A DNA stretch of 64,000 bases from Linyphia triangularis (taxonomy: Eukaryota > Arthropoda > Arachnida > Araneae > Linyphiidae), in the NCBI GenBank assembly GCA_963978545.1, contig OZ021732.1, positions 47,006,059 through 47,070,058 of the forward strand, read 5' to 3'. This document shows, in pieces, positions 48,481 through 62,200 of the stretch. How positions within the stretch are numbered: the stretch's first letter is position 1; the number at the start of each line of letters is the position of its first letter. The notes below the pieces were generated by a model. It did no database searches. It saw only the letters and a program-made list of their open reading frames with translations, and was not told the origin of the DNA. The position numbers were made by a program, and so were the translations under genes.

Positions 48481-51139
48481 ATATATATCCTCTAGAAATC
48501 GGGCGACCACTTAAATGGACACACTTTTGAATTTTTTGTACAATAATTTATTTTTTTAAGTCAATTATTTTTGTTTTTCGATCCCCAAAAAAGGGAAAAA
48601 CACAAAAAAATCTCCTTGCAAGCTCAGGCTTCTCGAGCATATATATATTTTAAGTATGATAACTCGCCTGCTAAATGGTTTTCGCTAAATACAATCAAAA
48701 GCGCGTTTATGGTTGGTACTAAGTATATCATAAGTGTTTACAAACGTAAAAACTAAAATCTAAATAACATCATGCATAATGTATCTTTTTAATAAATAAT
48801 GGATGCAGGTGCATTTCAAAGAATTTATTAGGTCCCCAGTGGCGCAATAACTTAGGCCAATATCAGCTGACATTGGCTAATCGCGATTGGAATTATGTAA
48901 ATTGGTTGTTGGATAACGATATTGGCCAAACTCGCTCAATACTGCATAAAATATACTGAGAGTTTTGAAATGTTGATGTACAGTTTTAAAATTGAAATAT
49001 TTTATTGATAAGTGTTTGCGCTAATATTTTTATATTTTGTTAATTTTTATCTGTTGGGAACAGAAGGAATAACCTAAGTAACCGAAATAAAAGTGTGTTT
49101 TCAGTCAGACAAGTGTTGTTATTGTAATACATTCTGTTCACGAACAGATAAGAAAAGACAAAGATAAAAAATATGATTTGTGATGTTTTTGACTAATTTT
49201 TTTTTTAAAAATCGTGTATTTTGGAACGATGCTCATGTTTCGACCAGATTTGAAAAATCTTCTTGGATCCTATTTTCAGGGCAATATTGATGAGCTACTT
49301 GGGGTATTATTTACATGTTGAAGTATCCCCTGGTTACAAACACTTTTGAGGAATTTGATAAGTAATTTATGGTAATTAATTATTTAAAATAATTTTTTAA
49401 TTTATTATTAACGATTAATACTGAAATTTGTACAAGTTTTAGAACAGTTTAGAAGAATTCGTATTACGTCATCAAACAAACCCAGAGATTTAAATGTATC
49501 TATATTTTTTAAATACTTTTAGATATTAGCTTTTATCAAATATCCATATACTATAAAGAAATTAATCTGTATATTGCATTAAAAAAAATATGAAATTTTC
49601 GCTTCCTCTCTTCACTAATAATGCGGTAAATTTCTCGAAAACATTTCAATGCGTATGTCTGTTCAGTGTCAATATGTCTGTTAGGCGCCAGAACTAGAAA
49701 TGACAACTACTTTTGCTGTCAAAAATATCACTGTGCTCTCCAACTAAATAAACTCTTATTGTTACACATTATTATCTGTAAAATCAAGTTTTGTAAACTA
49801 AACCTAGGTAGATAATAGAGCCGATTATAAAGTTCAAAACATTGATTTCCATCCAAAACATTTTAGAACATCTACGTAATTATATACATATTTCTATACT
49901 CAGTAAAAAAATTTAATCTGAAGTAATTATTAGGGTGTATACTTACTGCATTGCTTTTCTATAAAGAACAAATAATGATATTAATTTTTAATTGTAAAAA
50001 TATGCAAGTCAAACTAAAATTAATTGCAACAAATAATTAAGTTATTCAATTGCATTTTACATAATTCAAATCCGCTAATTAATTTTTGCAATTTTTTATT
50101 ATGAATTTATTCATGATGCGTTTTAAATTTTAACTGCATGAATTGGTTTATGTACTACTTAAAAAGTAAAGTTCAGTCACAAAGCGAAAATTCACTAAAT
50201 AAAGAAAACTATAGAAAATATCTTAATTTTAACACCATTATTCGTCTAAAAAACATCTTTAAACAAAATTATCTAAAAACCACTGTTGTTTTTATTTTAT
50301 ATTTATATTTATTTTACTTACGAATGCAATGTTACTAGCCAAAAATTAAGTCCAGTTTCCTATATTTTTTACAATTCACGATTAACTTGCATTTTCCAAT
50401 ATTTTCTTATAATACTTCAGACCTTTTAGAATTGTTAGACGTAAATGCTTTCAAAAAACTCATTACACAGAATACAGGCTATCTACTATGCTAAATGCTT
50501 GGTAAAAAAAATCATTTACAAACCTCGTTACCCAAATACACAAGTCCTTAGCGCTATCTGGAATTATTTGCAGTTCTTTGATTGGACTTGCAGTCCTTTA
50601 TTAATTTAACTTATGTAGTTTCTTGTTACTTTTTGGTTAGGAAAGTTTGTTTGTTCAATGTGGAATTTTAAAAAATGAAGTAAGAAAATCTAAAATGCGA
50701 TTGTCACCAAGAAGAAGCGTGGATTTTTAAGCTACATTTCTATGCTGACATTGTTATGGTTCAGAGGGTTTCGTTTCTGGCGGGAGAGAACCACCCAAAT
50801 TAGCTTAATAAAACCAAAAATAATTTCCGATGTCTATAAAGACATTGTTTCCGAAAATCTGGTACCACCGGCTCTATTTATAAAATTCTGGTACTGCATA
50901 TTTCGAAGAGGCAATTCCTGTTTTTAAGTTTCATGGGCAAAAGAATCGTCGTGAAGGATTACAGACAAATGAAAAATGAAGCTTGAGCTTTAAAAGAACG
51001 TAGAAGAATATGACAGAACACCCTTGGAGAATTACACTTTGATGTGTAATAATTTTTAATTCTTTTAAAAATTTAGAACCACTAAACAACATAAGAAAGA
51101 TATGAAAATAACTTATAAAGGTATTAAGAAAGACTTTAT
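48481..51139. other. AT-rich intergenic DNA
   Basis: No gene or mobile element could be supported. The short frames at 48571, 50138 and 50742 look like chance. Confidence 0.5.
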
Positions 51140-52659
51140 ATACTCATGTCCAAATTTATCTTTAAATACCCAAAACTAATGATATTCGATTAAATATCCA
51201 ATCAACGTGATCTTTTTTTGCAGGGAATGTGTGAAAAAGAAGCCTAATTAACATTATCCAATTAAAAGTAATCAAACTGTTTCTGATAAGCAAATCTAAG
51301 CTTAGGTCATCCGACTGTGAATCAAGCGATTTTCGCAAAATGAATATCTGAGTGAATTTCCGCATCACAGAGTTTGATTTCAGAGTGTAAAGACTCAAAA
51401 CTCAAATCGGTTTGTTATAGCTTCGAAGTATCATTTGGAAGAATCTGTGAAGTGGCGACTTCGCGGCCGTTTAGAAGCATAGCGGCCAATCACGGTAACA
51501 GCCAGATGTCTAAATGTTTCAAGACAGACAGTCTATACGTTATGGTATCAATTTCAAAACTATGGAACTATTGTAAGAAGACTTGGACAAGGTAGTAAAC
51601 GAATGACAACTGCTTTTGAAGTTCGATATCTGGCAATAACTGCCCATCGTAATAAGAAGTCTACTGCTCGCCAGTTAAGTTCAGAGCTTGAAAGTCACCA
51701 CTGGAACTGTTGTATCATTGCAAGCGGTATACAGAAAACTTAAAGAAAAAGGCTTTTATGCTAGAAAGCCATAGGGAATGTGTTTCGCCTTCACAAAAAA
51801 AATAGGGATTGCTTTAAGTGGTGCAAAGAACATCAGAGCTGGAGTGAACTCCAATGGTCCCATGTTCTCTTTACTGATGAGTCGAGTTTAAGTTTTACAG
51901 GTGATTATAAACGTGTTGACATCTGGAGGGAATCAGAAACACGAATTTATCCTTCGAACGTTATGGAACGTGACCGTTTCGGTAGTGGAGGTGTGATGGT
52001 ATGGGGAGAAATAGTGATTGATAGAGGTATGCCCTACACGTTTTCAACAGCGGATCTATGACCGACAAGAGATGTCGGGATAAGACTTTTCAGAAGTGCA
52101 TATGAATCTGACTTTTTATTTACGGACGATAATGCTCGTACACAGCGAGCAAAGCTCGTAGACGAATTCCGTTAAAGTGAAGACATTGAGGGAACACTGG
52201 CCAGCAAAGTCTCTTGACCTTAACCCGATAGAATACTTATGGGACAACTTAGGAAGAGCATTTTCACGTAGACATCCTCCTCCGACAGATGTAAATGCTC
52301 TGAAGACGGTATTGTTGTAAAAGTGAAGCTTAATTACTCAAAATATGGTTAACAACGTTATTGTCAGTATGAAAATACGTTGTGATATGTGTGTACAAGT
52401 CAGGGAAGATCACATTCCATATTAAATTTGTAAGGGTTAATTTTTTCTGATTTATTCTTGTTTTTCTTAACTCCTTTTGACACATTTTTATTATTTCATG
52501 GTACAATATGATATCATATGCAGTTCTCTTGATTTTTTTTTATGTATTCATGTGTCATAAAATTATGTATCATTCCTGAAAAATTCATAAAATTATTGCT
52601 CACAGTTTCTGAGAAATCCATAAATTTATACATATAAAGATAATTTTGGACATGAGTAT
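51140..52659 (+). mobile_element. Tc1-like transposon, about 1.5 kb
   Basis: The left end ATACTCATGTCC and the right end GGACATGAGTAT are exact inverted copies. Similarity extends inward (CAAATTTATCTTTA against TAAAGATAATTTTG), and TA dinucleotides flank both sides. A dead transposase gene lies between. The right end is present twice because of a tandem duplication. Confidence 0.75.
51447..52425 (+). pseudogene. Tc1-like transposase (frameshifts and stops)
   Basis: Across frames the order is that of a full-length Tc1-like DDE transposase: N-terminal HTH (ITVTARCLNVSRQTVY), a second HTH part (KKSTARQLSSELES), then WCKEHQSW, the first catalytic Asp in LFTDESS, GGVMVWGEI and the second Asp in DDNARTQRAKLVDEF. 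WPAKSLDLNPIEYLWDNLGR follows with the third position, and a C-terminal IVSMKIRCDMC end. The longest open part is 51780-52061. Several frameshifts and stops inactivate it. Confidence 0.8.
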
Positions 52660-53381
52660 TAAAACTTGTATGCCTGATGACATTAAAATTGATGAAAATA
52701 ATTTTTAAAAGAGTCATCTTCAAATTTAATAAATTATCTTCAACCAAAGTACAGGCTTTCTTAACCTTTTTCCCATCACATATATTACGTATGTAGAGAA
52801 AATCTTAACCTTTGCTATCATATAATATGTATACAGACATTCTTTATATAAAACGAAAATTGATTTATACGTTGTGATATGTTAAAATACGTTGTGATAT
52901 GTGTGTACAAGTCAGGGAAGATCACATTCCATATTAAATTTGTAAGGGTTAATTTTTTCTGATTTATTCTTGTTTTTCTTAACTCCTTTTGACACATTTT
53001 TATTATTTCATGGTACAATATGATATCATATGCAGTTCTCTTGATTTTTTTTTATGTATTCATGTGTCATAAAATTATGTATCATTCCTGAAAAATTCAT
53101 AAAATTATTGCTCACAGTTTCTGAGAAATCCATAAATTTATACATATAAAGATAATTTTGGACATGAGTATTAAAACTTGTATGCCTGATGACATTAAAA
53201 TTGATGAAAATAATTTTTAAAAGAGTCATCTTCAAATTTAATAAATTATCTTCAACCAAAGTACAGGCTTTCTTAACCTTTTTCCCATCACATATATTAC
53301 GTATGTAGAGAAAATCTTAACCTTTGCTATCATATAATATGTATACAGACATTCTTTATATAAAACGAAAATTGATTTATA
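52372..53381 (+). repeat. Tandem duplication, 512-bp period
   Basis: 52372-52869 and 52884-53381 (498 bp each) look identical and are separated by 14 bases, CGTTGTGATATGTT. Most of that spacer repeats the start of the unit. The unit starts inside the last codons of the Tc1-like transposase and runs past the right inverted end of that element. Perfect identity means a very recent event or an assembly artefact. Confidence 0.9.
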
Positions 53382-53844
53382 ATATAACTATTTAAAGCCC
53401 ACTTCTGACGAGTAGTTTAATTACAACTGCACTTTGTATTATTTATTTGAAAATCGAAGTTATTTTTTTTATTTTAGTCTATAAAAAGGCACTCTTATGT
53501 AGAGGGTTAAAAAAAACGTTACTGTATTTATTTAGAGAATCGCGCAAAGTGAATTGACTTTTTGACTACAGGTTCGTTGAGGAGACGATTTGCCATAGAC
53601 TTGTAAGTGAGAAACCACCACGAAGACACGCCTAATTTTCTATTTAATTTTTCTGATTAACTTCAAACGTTATTGTTCTTTCAAAAAAAAATTTAAAAAA
53701 AATAATAATTAAAAAAATCAATATTTTCTCCTCTAATGTGCTCTGGATAAATTTGCATGAGGTATAATTTGGATGTGGACAATAAAACATGATCACTCTT
53801 AAAACACAACAAAGATTATATTCACACACTACTGTCCAAATTGA
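53382..53844. other. AT-rich DNA downstream of the microexon gene
   Basis: AT-rich. If the donor at 53874-53879 is used, a possible last exon begins at 53742 on the minus strand after a TTATCCAG acceptor and stays open for about 16 codons to a TAA. This is weak evidence. Confidence 0.3.
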
Positions 53845-56800
53845 TCATACCCTTAAGTGTTTTAAAAGCTTGTACTTACTATTTGATTGCTCGGGTTTTG
53901 GATGTGGTTTTGGATGTGGTTTTGGATGTGGTTTTGGATGTGGTTTGGGATGTGGTTTGGGATGTACGGGTTCTGGATACACTGGTTCTGGATACACTGG
54001 TTCTGGATACACTGGTTCTGGATCAACGGGTATTGGGTATCCAGGTTCTTCAGGACTTTCAGGTTCCCATGGGAAATTTAGATTTTCTGGGATTATGGGA
54101 CCTAAAGAAACCAATAAGAGACTGATAATGATTTGTTGTTTAATGTTCATGCATTGAATACTTCTTACTAACTACATTCTAAGCACCAAGTTCTTTTGAA
54201 ATTATTCATACAGTTTTATTAAATGAAGCATTGTATGCTTTTAAAGATTTTCAATTTTGAACAGAATAGCTACACGCTATACTCAGCTACAATGAATAAG
54301 AATCGTTTTTTGTTGTTGAAATATGTACTGAAAGATTCAAGTATATATTTAAATTATTTTAAAAAGTATAAATATTTTCTTACAAAGAATTTCAAATGGA
54401 AACTTTTTAAGGAAATCAATAAAAAACTTACAGTTGCATATATCAGGACAATGACCTGAAAATAACAAAAATATTCTAAATTTCAAAATACAAAATTATA
54501 TTACTGGAATACTAATTAGGCCTAAACAACTAGAGAAATTCTAGAAATATTAAAAAGGAATGCTCGTTTAATTAATTATTTTATTTCTAAACGTTTCTCT
54601 CTAGGCTCTCTAATTTACATTGTTTCATATAAAAATCCAGTTTTCTCCGCAAACAGAGAAATAGCACAATTTTTTAAGGCTTCTTTTTTTTTTTTTTTTT
54701 TTTTTATATATATATTTAGAAAATGCCGTTGATCTTTTATTAGTCTAAAGGACCTAATGTAAATAGAATACGGTTAACAATTTTTTTTGTATAACAACGT
54801 GCAAAAAATTAAACTTTTTTTAATCATTTTGCATCAAAAATCGTGGTGAAAGTAGCACTTTTTCGCAAGGAGTGCTGAAGTAACTTTCTTGCACTAGTGT
54901 GAAAAAGTACTTTCTCACACGCCTCGTGCTCAAATATTATATAGTTTTAGCATTGAAGTGACATATTTTCAAAAAACATTCATTGACTGGAGTTTCTAAA
55001 TTTCGAAAAATTCACTTTTAAGCTTTCGTGATTGATGTTTCATATAAATATAAACACTGAAAAGTATAAAAAAAATCATTTCGTTTAATAAATTATACCA
55101 CAATAAAGACTAGATTACCAGGATTTGAATTTAAAAAATCAGAACTCGGATTGTCAAAATAGTGAGGGGATGAACCAGGCTACTTTAATTTAAATTGAAC
55201 AAGTTTTCTTATTTCACAAGTTTATTGTTTTCGCTAGGGAGCTCTGCACTCCGATCGCTAACGCTCGTCAACCCTCGAACACTACAGTACCGTTATATTA
55301 GTCAACTTTTGAAATCCTGACGAAATTTAACCATTTTGCCGAACACCTTAGAATCGCTTGGCAGCATTTTTTGCATGACTATAAAAAATAATCGATAGGA
55401 AAATAATATCGTTTTAAACATTCATATTCTCACTTAATACCCAATATAAGTAGCTCTTAAGTTTAAGTTAAATACGAAGTTTTTAAAAAATGTTCAGATG
55501 TAATTAATGAATATTTTCAGACTAAAATAGTAAGAATGACGAACTTTTTAGTAAAAGTCATCATAAATTTAAAATTGTACGGATTAATGCATCTCCTTAT
55601 TATAAATAAAATTGTGCTTCTCAAATTAAACTAAATGACACTCAACCTCCCAGTAAGAACAAAATTAATTGAAATCAATTAAATGAGTAATTATTAACAA
55701 CTAAAAAAAAATACATGGTCTGAAAATCGTAAACAAAACAAATCCTGTTAAATGTTGCTATTCATTTTATCAGAAACACTTGTAATTAAAAATATTGTAA
55801 TTAAACCAATTAATAAAAAAAAATTTACACTTTTGGAGCGTTTTGGCTCATCTACAGTCCATTCTCTTTTAAATAGCACCTTATTGATAAAAAATGATTG
55901 CGTAGTTTTGGAGGAACACAAAAAACGTCTTGTCCATTAATAAACTAATATATACTAAGAGACTCCACCCTCTGCTCACTAACGCTTGCCAATCCTCTTA
56001 TCAAGTTTGTCCAAAAGCATTTAATCATAATTCACCTTTCTTTCAACAACGTACTGAAACGATAGTTCGTCGTAAAAATGTGAAAACAGTACTCTTCTGT
56101 TAAACGAATCCCGGTTAAAACCAAGCCTAATTATTTACACTTTAAAATGATGCTTAATTGTATCCAAAAGACTAAATGGTTACTGTTTGTTATGGGAATT
56201 ATAACTGATTTAAACGTTGTTAAATTGAATGAGTAAGTCTACAATTTGGTGGTTTTTATCTGGTACCCGACTAATGGAATAGTTCCTAAAAAAGACATGA
56301 ATCAAACTTTATATTTAACATAAATTAATTAGCTGGAGAATTACTCTCTATGGTAATTTTATGCAAGTATTTTTATGAAATTTACTACCTTTTCATTTCT
56401 TAATAAAGGATGATCGTGACAGTAAGTGGAAATATAATATATTTCAGCTCCAAAATAATTACTAAAATGTGTCGCTGTATTTAATGAAAGTATACAAATT
56501 GAAAAAGAAGTGTCACTTCAGAAATTGAATTTTAACAAAGTTTGTCTTTGAGGAATTCAAAAATTGATGGAGTTTCCTATTACTTTGCCAAAAATCGTTT
56601 CCTTAACAAACCTTTAAAATATAAATAAAATGCCCGAATAACATGAGGATGAGGAATGTTGCAGAAACTGCATTGCAATGAATCGTCGGAGATGATATTA
56701 GCAAGATTATAAACCCTACATTCGAATGTAAAACAAAATGACAATCAATATCCGGGTAAGAACAATTATTAGTTTTAAAAATAGAACTTGAAACCATTCG

Positions 56801-59164
56801 GGTTTTTTAAAAAAATGAGTTATTATTCTTATCCTTGGTTTGTAAAAATGCTGTTTACAAAACTATCACAAATGTAAATAAAACACTGTTGCAACTCAGA
56901 TTATCAAAAATCTTTGCCGTAATTAAAGTAATTACAATAATTAGTTATTTTTGCTATTTTTGGAACATTTTGGCAAAGCTACAGTTCAATCTCTAACTAG
57001 CAAGCGTAGCGAACTCGAGTTTTGGCTAGCGTTACTGAGCTGGTGGCTTGATTGCGAAACGATTCCCAGGGTATGGCGAGCATATGATAAAATATTTGCA
57101 CCTTTTGAACTTTAAATCGATATAACAGAAAAATAGCTTATAATACAGGTTCTTATGAAGATTTATTGATAAATGACAGTCTCAATCACTGTTTCAAACA
57201 GAATCGGTATCAAAATGACTACCCTCTATAAATCGTTTCCTTTGTTAAAGAAAATTCTGCTGGTTTAAAAATATACATACCATGATAAGAGTTCAAATCT
57301 GAAAATAGTAAAATATGGTTACATAATAGAATATTTTTCCCATATAGTAGTAAAATATTGTTTTCAAACAACGTACAAAGCTGAAATCTCAAGAAGATCG
57401 TGATCTGAAACAAACAAACAAACAAATAACTAGATTTGTTTTTTAAAAGTAATAGTTTGCCAGTGGAATAAAAGATTGTGCGAGAGAACGCAACTTTTCT
57501 TGCCTTAGAAGAGTTAAGAACTATCTGCGGAGTAGTATTTCTGAAATACGGTTAAACTCACTTTCATTGCTTTGTATTGAGGCAAATACAACAAAAACAC
57601 TTTCATATGCGGACATTATTAACGAGGTTACCATTAAGAAATCTCGAAAGAAAGCTATATAAATTTGAAAATGAAGATTATGTGGGGTGAGTTGTTTTAG
57701 AGAAGTTTGTATATTTTTCAACAAATTAACTAATAATTACCTACATTTTGTATAATTTCATTTCACCGTGTAGCACAACTTTATTCAAATTGAACACAGT
57801 TCTTCAATTACGCAAAAGATAGTCATTAGCATTAAAATATAAAAATATATTTAAAATAGTGATCACTGATCTCCAAGAACAAATTAATTAATTAAGTCCG
57901 AAACTCATTTCATTTTTTAACAAATCTTAAAACAAGCAACAGCAAAAAAAAAGTAGATAACTAATTTAATTATATAATTTATGATGTAAACCATTAAAAT
58001 TGTAGTTTTATCTAAACTAAATGAACTTTATGTTTAAAAAAGAGGAAATACACCAATGAACTCTATCCTTTTGTTGTATAAAACAAATGTATTAAGCAAA
58101 TATGAACTATAGAAAGGGCGGCAAATGAACTTTAGCGAATAGGCGGCATACTCTTAAATCCAGCCCTTTTTTTACGGAATACTAATAAACGAACTTTCCG
58201 TCATCCAATCGAATTAAAATAGCATTGAATCGATCAGTGCTAAAACTCTTTTCTGTTGCCATTTTTTTTTTTTTTTTTTTTTTCAAATAAATAAATAATA
58301 AAATTACTTTAATCAGAATAAATAAATGATAAATGGATGTCAGAGCATAAATTGACTTTCATTTTTAATAAATAATTATTTTAAGTATGCTTTAAAATTT
58401 GTTTTGAATCTGAAAAGAAGTTACTGGTTATAAAAAAATTTAAAACTTACTTTTATAATCATCTATATAGGCATCTGAAAATAAAAAGCAAAACATTTTA
58501 ATAGCACAAACATACCAAAAGAAAAGCAAAACTTTCAAATAATAATTTCATTGCGTGATTTATATCTAAAGATCCTTTGTTTTAAGAATGAAACAGTTTA
58601 AAAATACAAAATACCTACTATTTTCTAAATAAAGATAAAAATTATTTTAATTTTCAAAAATAATAATCATGATAATAATAGTTGAATAAACTATACTATT
58701 TTAAAACAATGGTGTGGAACATCGCACAATTTTCAATGACACTATAACATTTGTCATTGCATTAAAATTTTATACTGTGTTATTTACAGTTTTCATCTTG
58801 TCCCTCATTTAAATAAAAGTGGCCTGTTTGGCGACTTTAATGGCAATAATAATTTATACATGGGCAAAAAAAAAATGTGAAATTGGTGATGTTATTCGAT
58901 AGATCTTATATTGTCCTTTCTTGCGCATGCAACAGAAAAAATTCAATAATTTAGGGGCGATGCTCAAGGGCAGAGACCTCTGTGTTAAAGGCATTTGTAA
59001 TTCAACTTTTTACGCTTTTATCACATTTCAATAGAATTTAGAAGGTGGGGACGATTAGATAGCATTAAAATCCAATAACACAGAGAGGAAAAATCGAATC
59101 ATTAAAAATATAAAACAAAATCATTAGAGCCTCTTTTTTATTATTATTATTATTTTTATTTTTA

Positions 59165-59218
<54 letters not shown>

Positions 59219-62200
59219 GTTATTATTATTATTAATAATAATATCACTTTTCTACGAGAATTTTGAATGGTGGGGATGATTAGAACACCTTACGAAGTAT
59301 TAGCACAGAAATTTTAATCAAAATCGTTTTAGCCATTTTTTAGCAATTGCTGAAAAACATGATTTTTTCAGGATTTTTCATGGTTTCAACCTTTTCATGG
59401 AAGAAAACCTTAGTGGTAGGTCCCATAGCCACCAATAACTCGCACACAAAATTTTAACATCGTTGATCAAATTTTTCTAGACCACTCTTTTGAAATCAGG
59501 GTATTCCAAAACGTGGAGAAGTACAAAATAAATCGATTAAAACGTTCTAAAATGCAATTTAAATCTATTAGTATTATAATGGCTTGAAAATGTCTATTTG
59601 CACTGTATATCATAAGCTTGTTAATTAAATATAAAGTCAATATGATCTAAACTCTAAGGATTTCTTCGTTAAATTATATACAAAATCAAACAGTTTTCTA
59701 TTCCCCAATAAAAATAATTTTAAACCTTTTTATTCAGAAGAGGCTAAAGTTATCTACAAAAAGGTTAAACGAGATTTCATGCTGAGAGCAGAATCAAAAA
59801 TCTTGCAGATACATAAATTACTAATCCAAAGATAATTTTTTGCTCTGGAACCATTAGAAGATAGCTAGAGAAATATCATATAATTCTATGGTGAAGAAAT
59901 GACAAACATTTTCAATGGGTTCTTTACTTACGTTTTTAACAAGAAGTTTTCTTTGAATTCTAGTGATAATATAGATAAAAAGGAAATTCAGGTACTTAGT
60001 TTTAGCAATGAGAAAGTAAAGCTTTGTTTAGAGAGAAATAAAACTTTCAACCCCTTGACATACAAATAAAATTGCCTGGTGCAGAAACATAACTTCAGAT
60101 TAGATCATGATACGACGGGGAAAGCATCTTCAACAGTCTAAACAACACAGCATCAATACATGGCTGAAACAGATAATCTAATAATTGACTGCCCGGTGTT
60201 CACCGAAGACAGTTCTTGACGTCTCGGAGACGTCAAAGTCTACAATGGCATATGAAATGAATGACATCTCCGAGACGTCAATGTATGACAAGGAGTTAAG
60301 ACTCTTATGATAGATAAGGTCCCAAAAATCTCCTTGATTGCACTTAGAGAAATGCTATTCTTTATCTTTGAGACTTATTACAGTTCAGATGTGGTGCCAA
60401 GAGATTGAAAAGCGGGAAATATTACGTCAATTTTTAAAAAACGTCCAAAATGCAAGGCAATAAGTTTCAAACCGATTAGTCTAGTGTCTGTATATTGCTG
60501 AACCTTAATTAAAAATAAAATCATTGACTTTCTTGAGAGAGACTTTTGGATGAACAGTTTTATTTCAAAAAAAGAAAATCGTGTACATTGAACTCTAAGG
60601 AATTAAGAGCTTCGCAACAATATGGATGCTTTTTATATTGATTTTCAGAAGGCTTTTGACAAGGAATAAGTTGAAAAGAACTTGGATTCGCATCAAGGTT
60701 TTAAATTCGAAACTTCTACTTTGGTTCTCAATACTTTTTACAGCCTTAGAACTTGGCGGTTTTTTTTTTTGGTTTTTTTTTCCATAGTTGTTTTTGTTGG
60801 GATTTAATTGTATCCAATGGGTGTTAAAACTATTCGATGATAATGACTCAAAATACTTTTGACAAGTTAAGAAATCACAGGAATATTTTTAAATACTCTA
60901 TAAAGGAAAGGCTCTATGAATATTTTTATGATTGAAATATATGACTTTTAATAAAAAAGTATATTTCAAAATATACGTTAAATTTTATACAGTATTTATC
61001 AACCTTGAAAGACAAAATTTGCGAAAACGGACAGTAAATGGTAATAACATTTCAATATTAATTGTATCGTTTCCAAAAAAATTAATGAGGATAAAACAAT
61101 TCAGATGCATTTCATGTGTCGATGACAACTACTAAAGCCATATAAAAATAATCTTTCTTTAACATGGGTTCTGTAGACATGGAACAGCAAAGTAAACATT
61201 TAGAGATAATACTTCACATGCTGATCTAAACAGATAGGTCATCGTAACGCGGGGTCAATCAGTTAATTTCTAATAAAATAAAATATTCCTTACTTCTGAC
61301 TTTTTTACTGTTGATTGATCTAAAATTCTGAATCAACGCTAACGCACACCTTTTGATTAAGCAGCTTCAAATTTAAATGCTTAAAATATTTCAAACACAC
61401 GGATTAAAATGTCTTAGTCAAGCTTTAGTGTAAGGAAAGAACAATTTTTGATAAATAAAAGAGGGTCTCATTAAAATAATTGTGTTAGCCAAACTTCTGA
61501 GTAAAAAAGAACAATTTTTGACGAGTGAAAAAGATCTTATAGAAATGTACATACTAACTTTGAAATAACGTAACTGAGAAACATTGAGAGACACAAAGAA
61601 GAGACAAGTGAAATGTTGGAAAGACGAAGTTTTCATAATACTGGTTTGCAAAATTATAAAAATGTGGGAACCAATTGTTGTAAAATCTGAATATAGTGGA
61701 ATGTCTTAATCATTTCTCACAAGAAAAAGGGTCCTGAGGGCCCCGCTACCTGGTGGTCAGCGTATCGAGCTTATGATCGGAGAGTTCGATCCTGTGACAG
61801 CCACCGAAGATCGGTGTATACCTAAAGGGGGCTGGTGCACATTAAATCTGTCGTGGCCTCAATGTCCTCTCGTTGGTATGGTGGGTTGGAGAGAGGGGTT
61901 TACACCAGAAGATTTCGATCTCGGATTCTCCTAGATGCTCAAAATTACGAGACGTATTTGCCTGTGTTAAGCAATTAAATGTGGCAGATATACACTGTCC
62001 AAACAAACAAGGGTCCTGTAATGGATGGTGCAGACCGATCTCTCACTTTTGCAGAATGCAATGATTTTGAAAGAAATACAAACGATTTTTCAACACCCCA
62101 TATTCACTAGGTCTGTTTATTGACAGTGTCCAAATGAAAATGGGTCTCTTTGGTAAACAATATGCAGTCAACATCAAATTTACTCCCATAAAATAATTTT

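Noticed and set aside
53839..54157. Gly-rich and Trp-rich frames on the plus strand opposite the Pro-rich exon
   Set aside because: Shadows of the Pro/His repeat DNA; they lack a signal peptide and splice context.
56035..56060. 18-nt exon candidate with TTTCAG acceptor and GTGAAT donor (minus strand)
   Set aside because: In phase 1 it contains a TGA, so it cannot join the microexon series.
57219..57402. Open 61-codon stretch through the 57281 microexon
   Set aside because: Likely chance in AT-rich DNA; no domain, and the microexon splice sites explain the region better.
57375..57404. 28-nt exon candidate after a very strong GTTTGTTTCAG acceptor
   Set aside because: Donor GTACGT is weaker and the length breaks the phase; it might be an alternative exon but is not supported.
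61290..61325. 26-nt exon candidate with TTTTAG acceptor and GTAAGG donor (minus strand)
   Set aside because: The length is not a multiple of three and it would break the shared phase.
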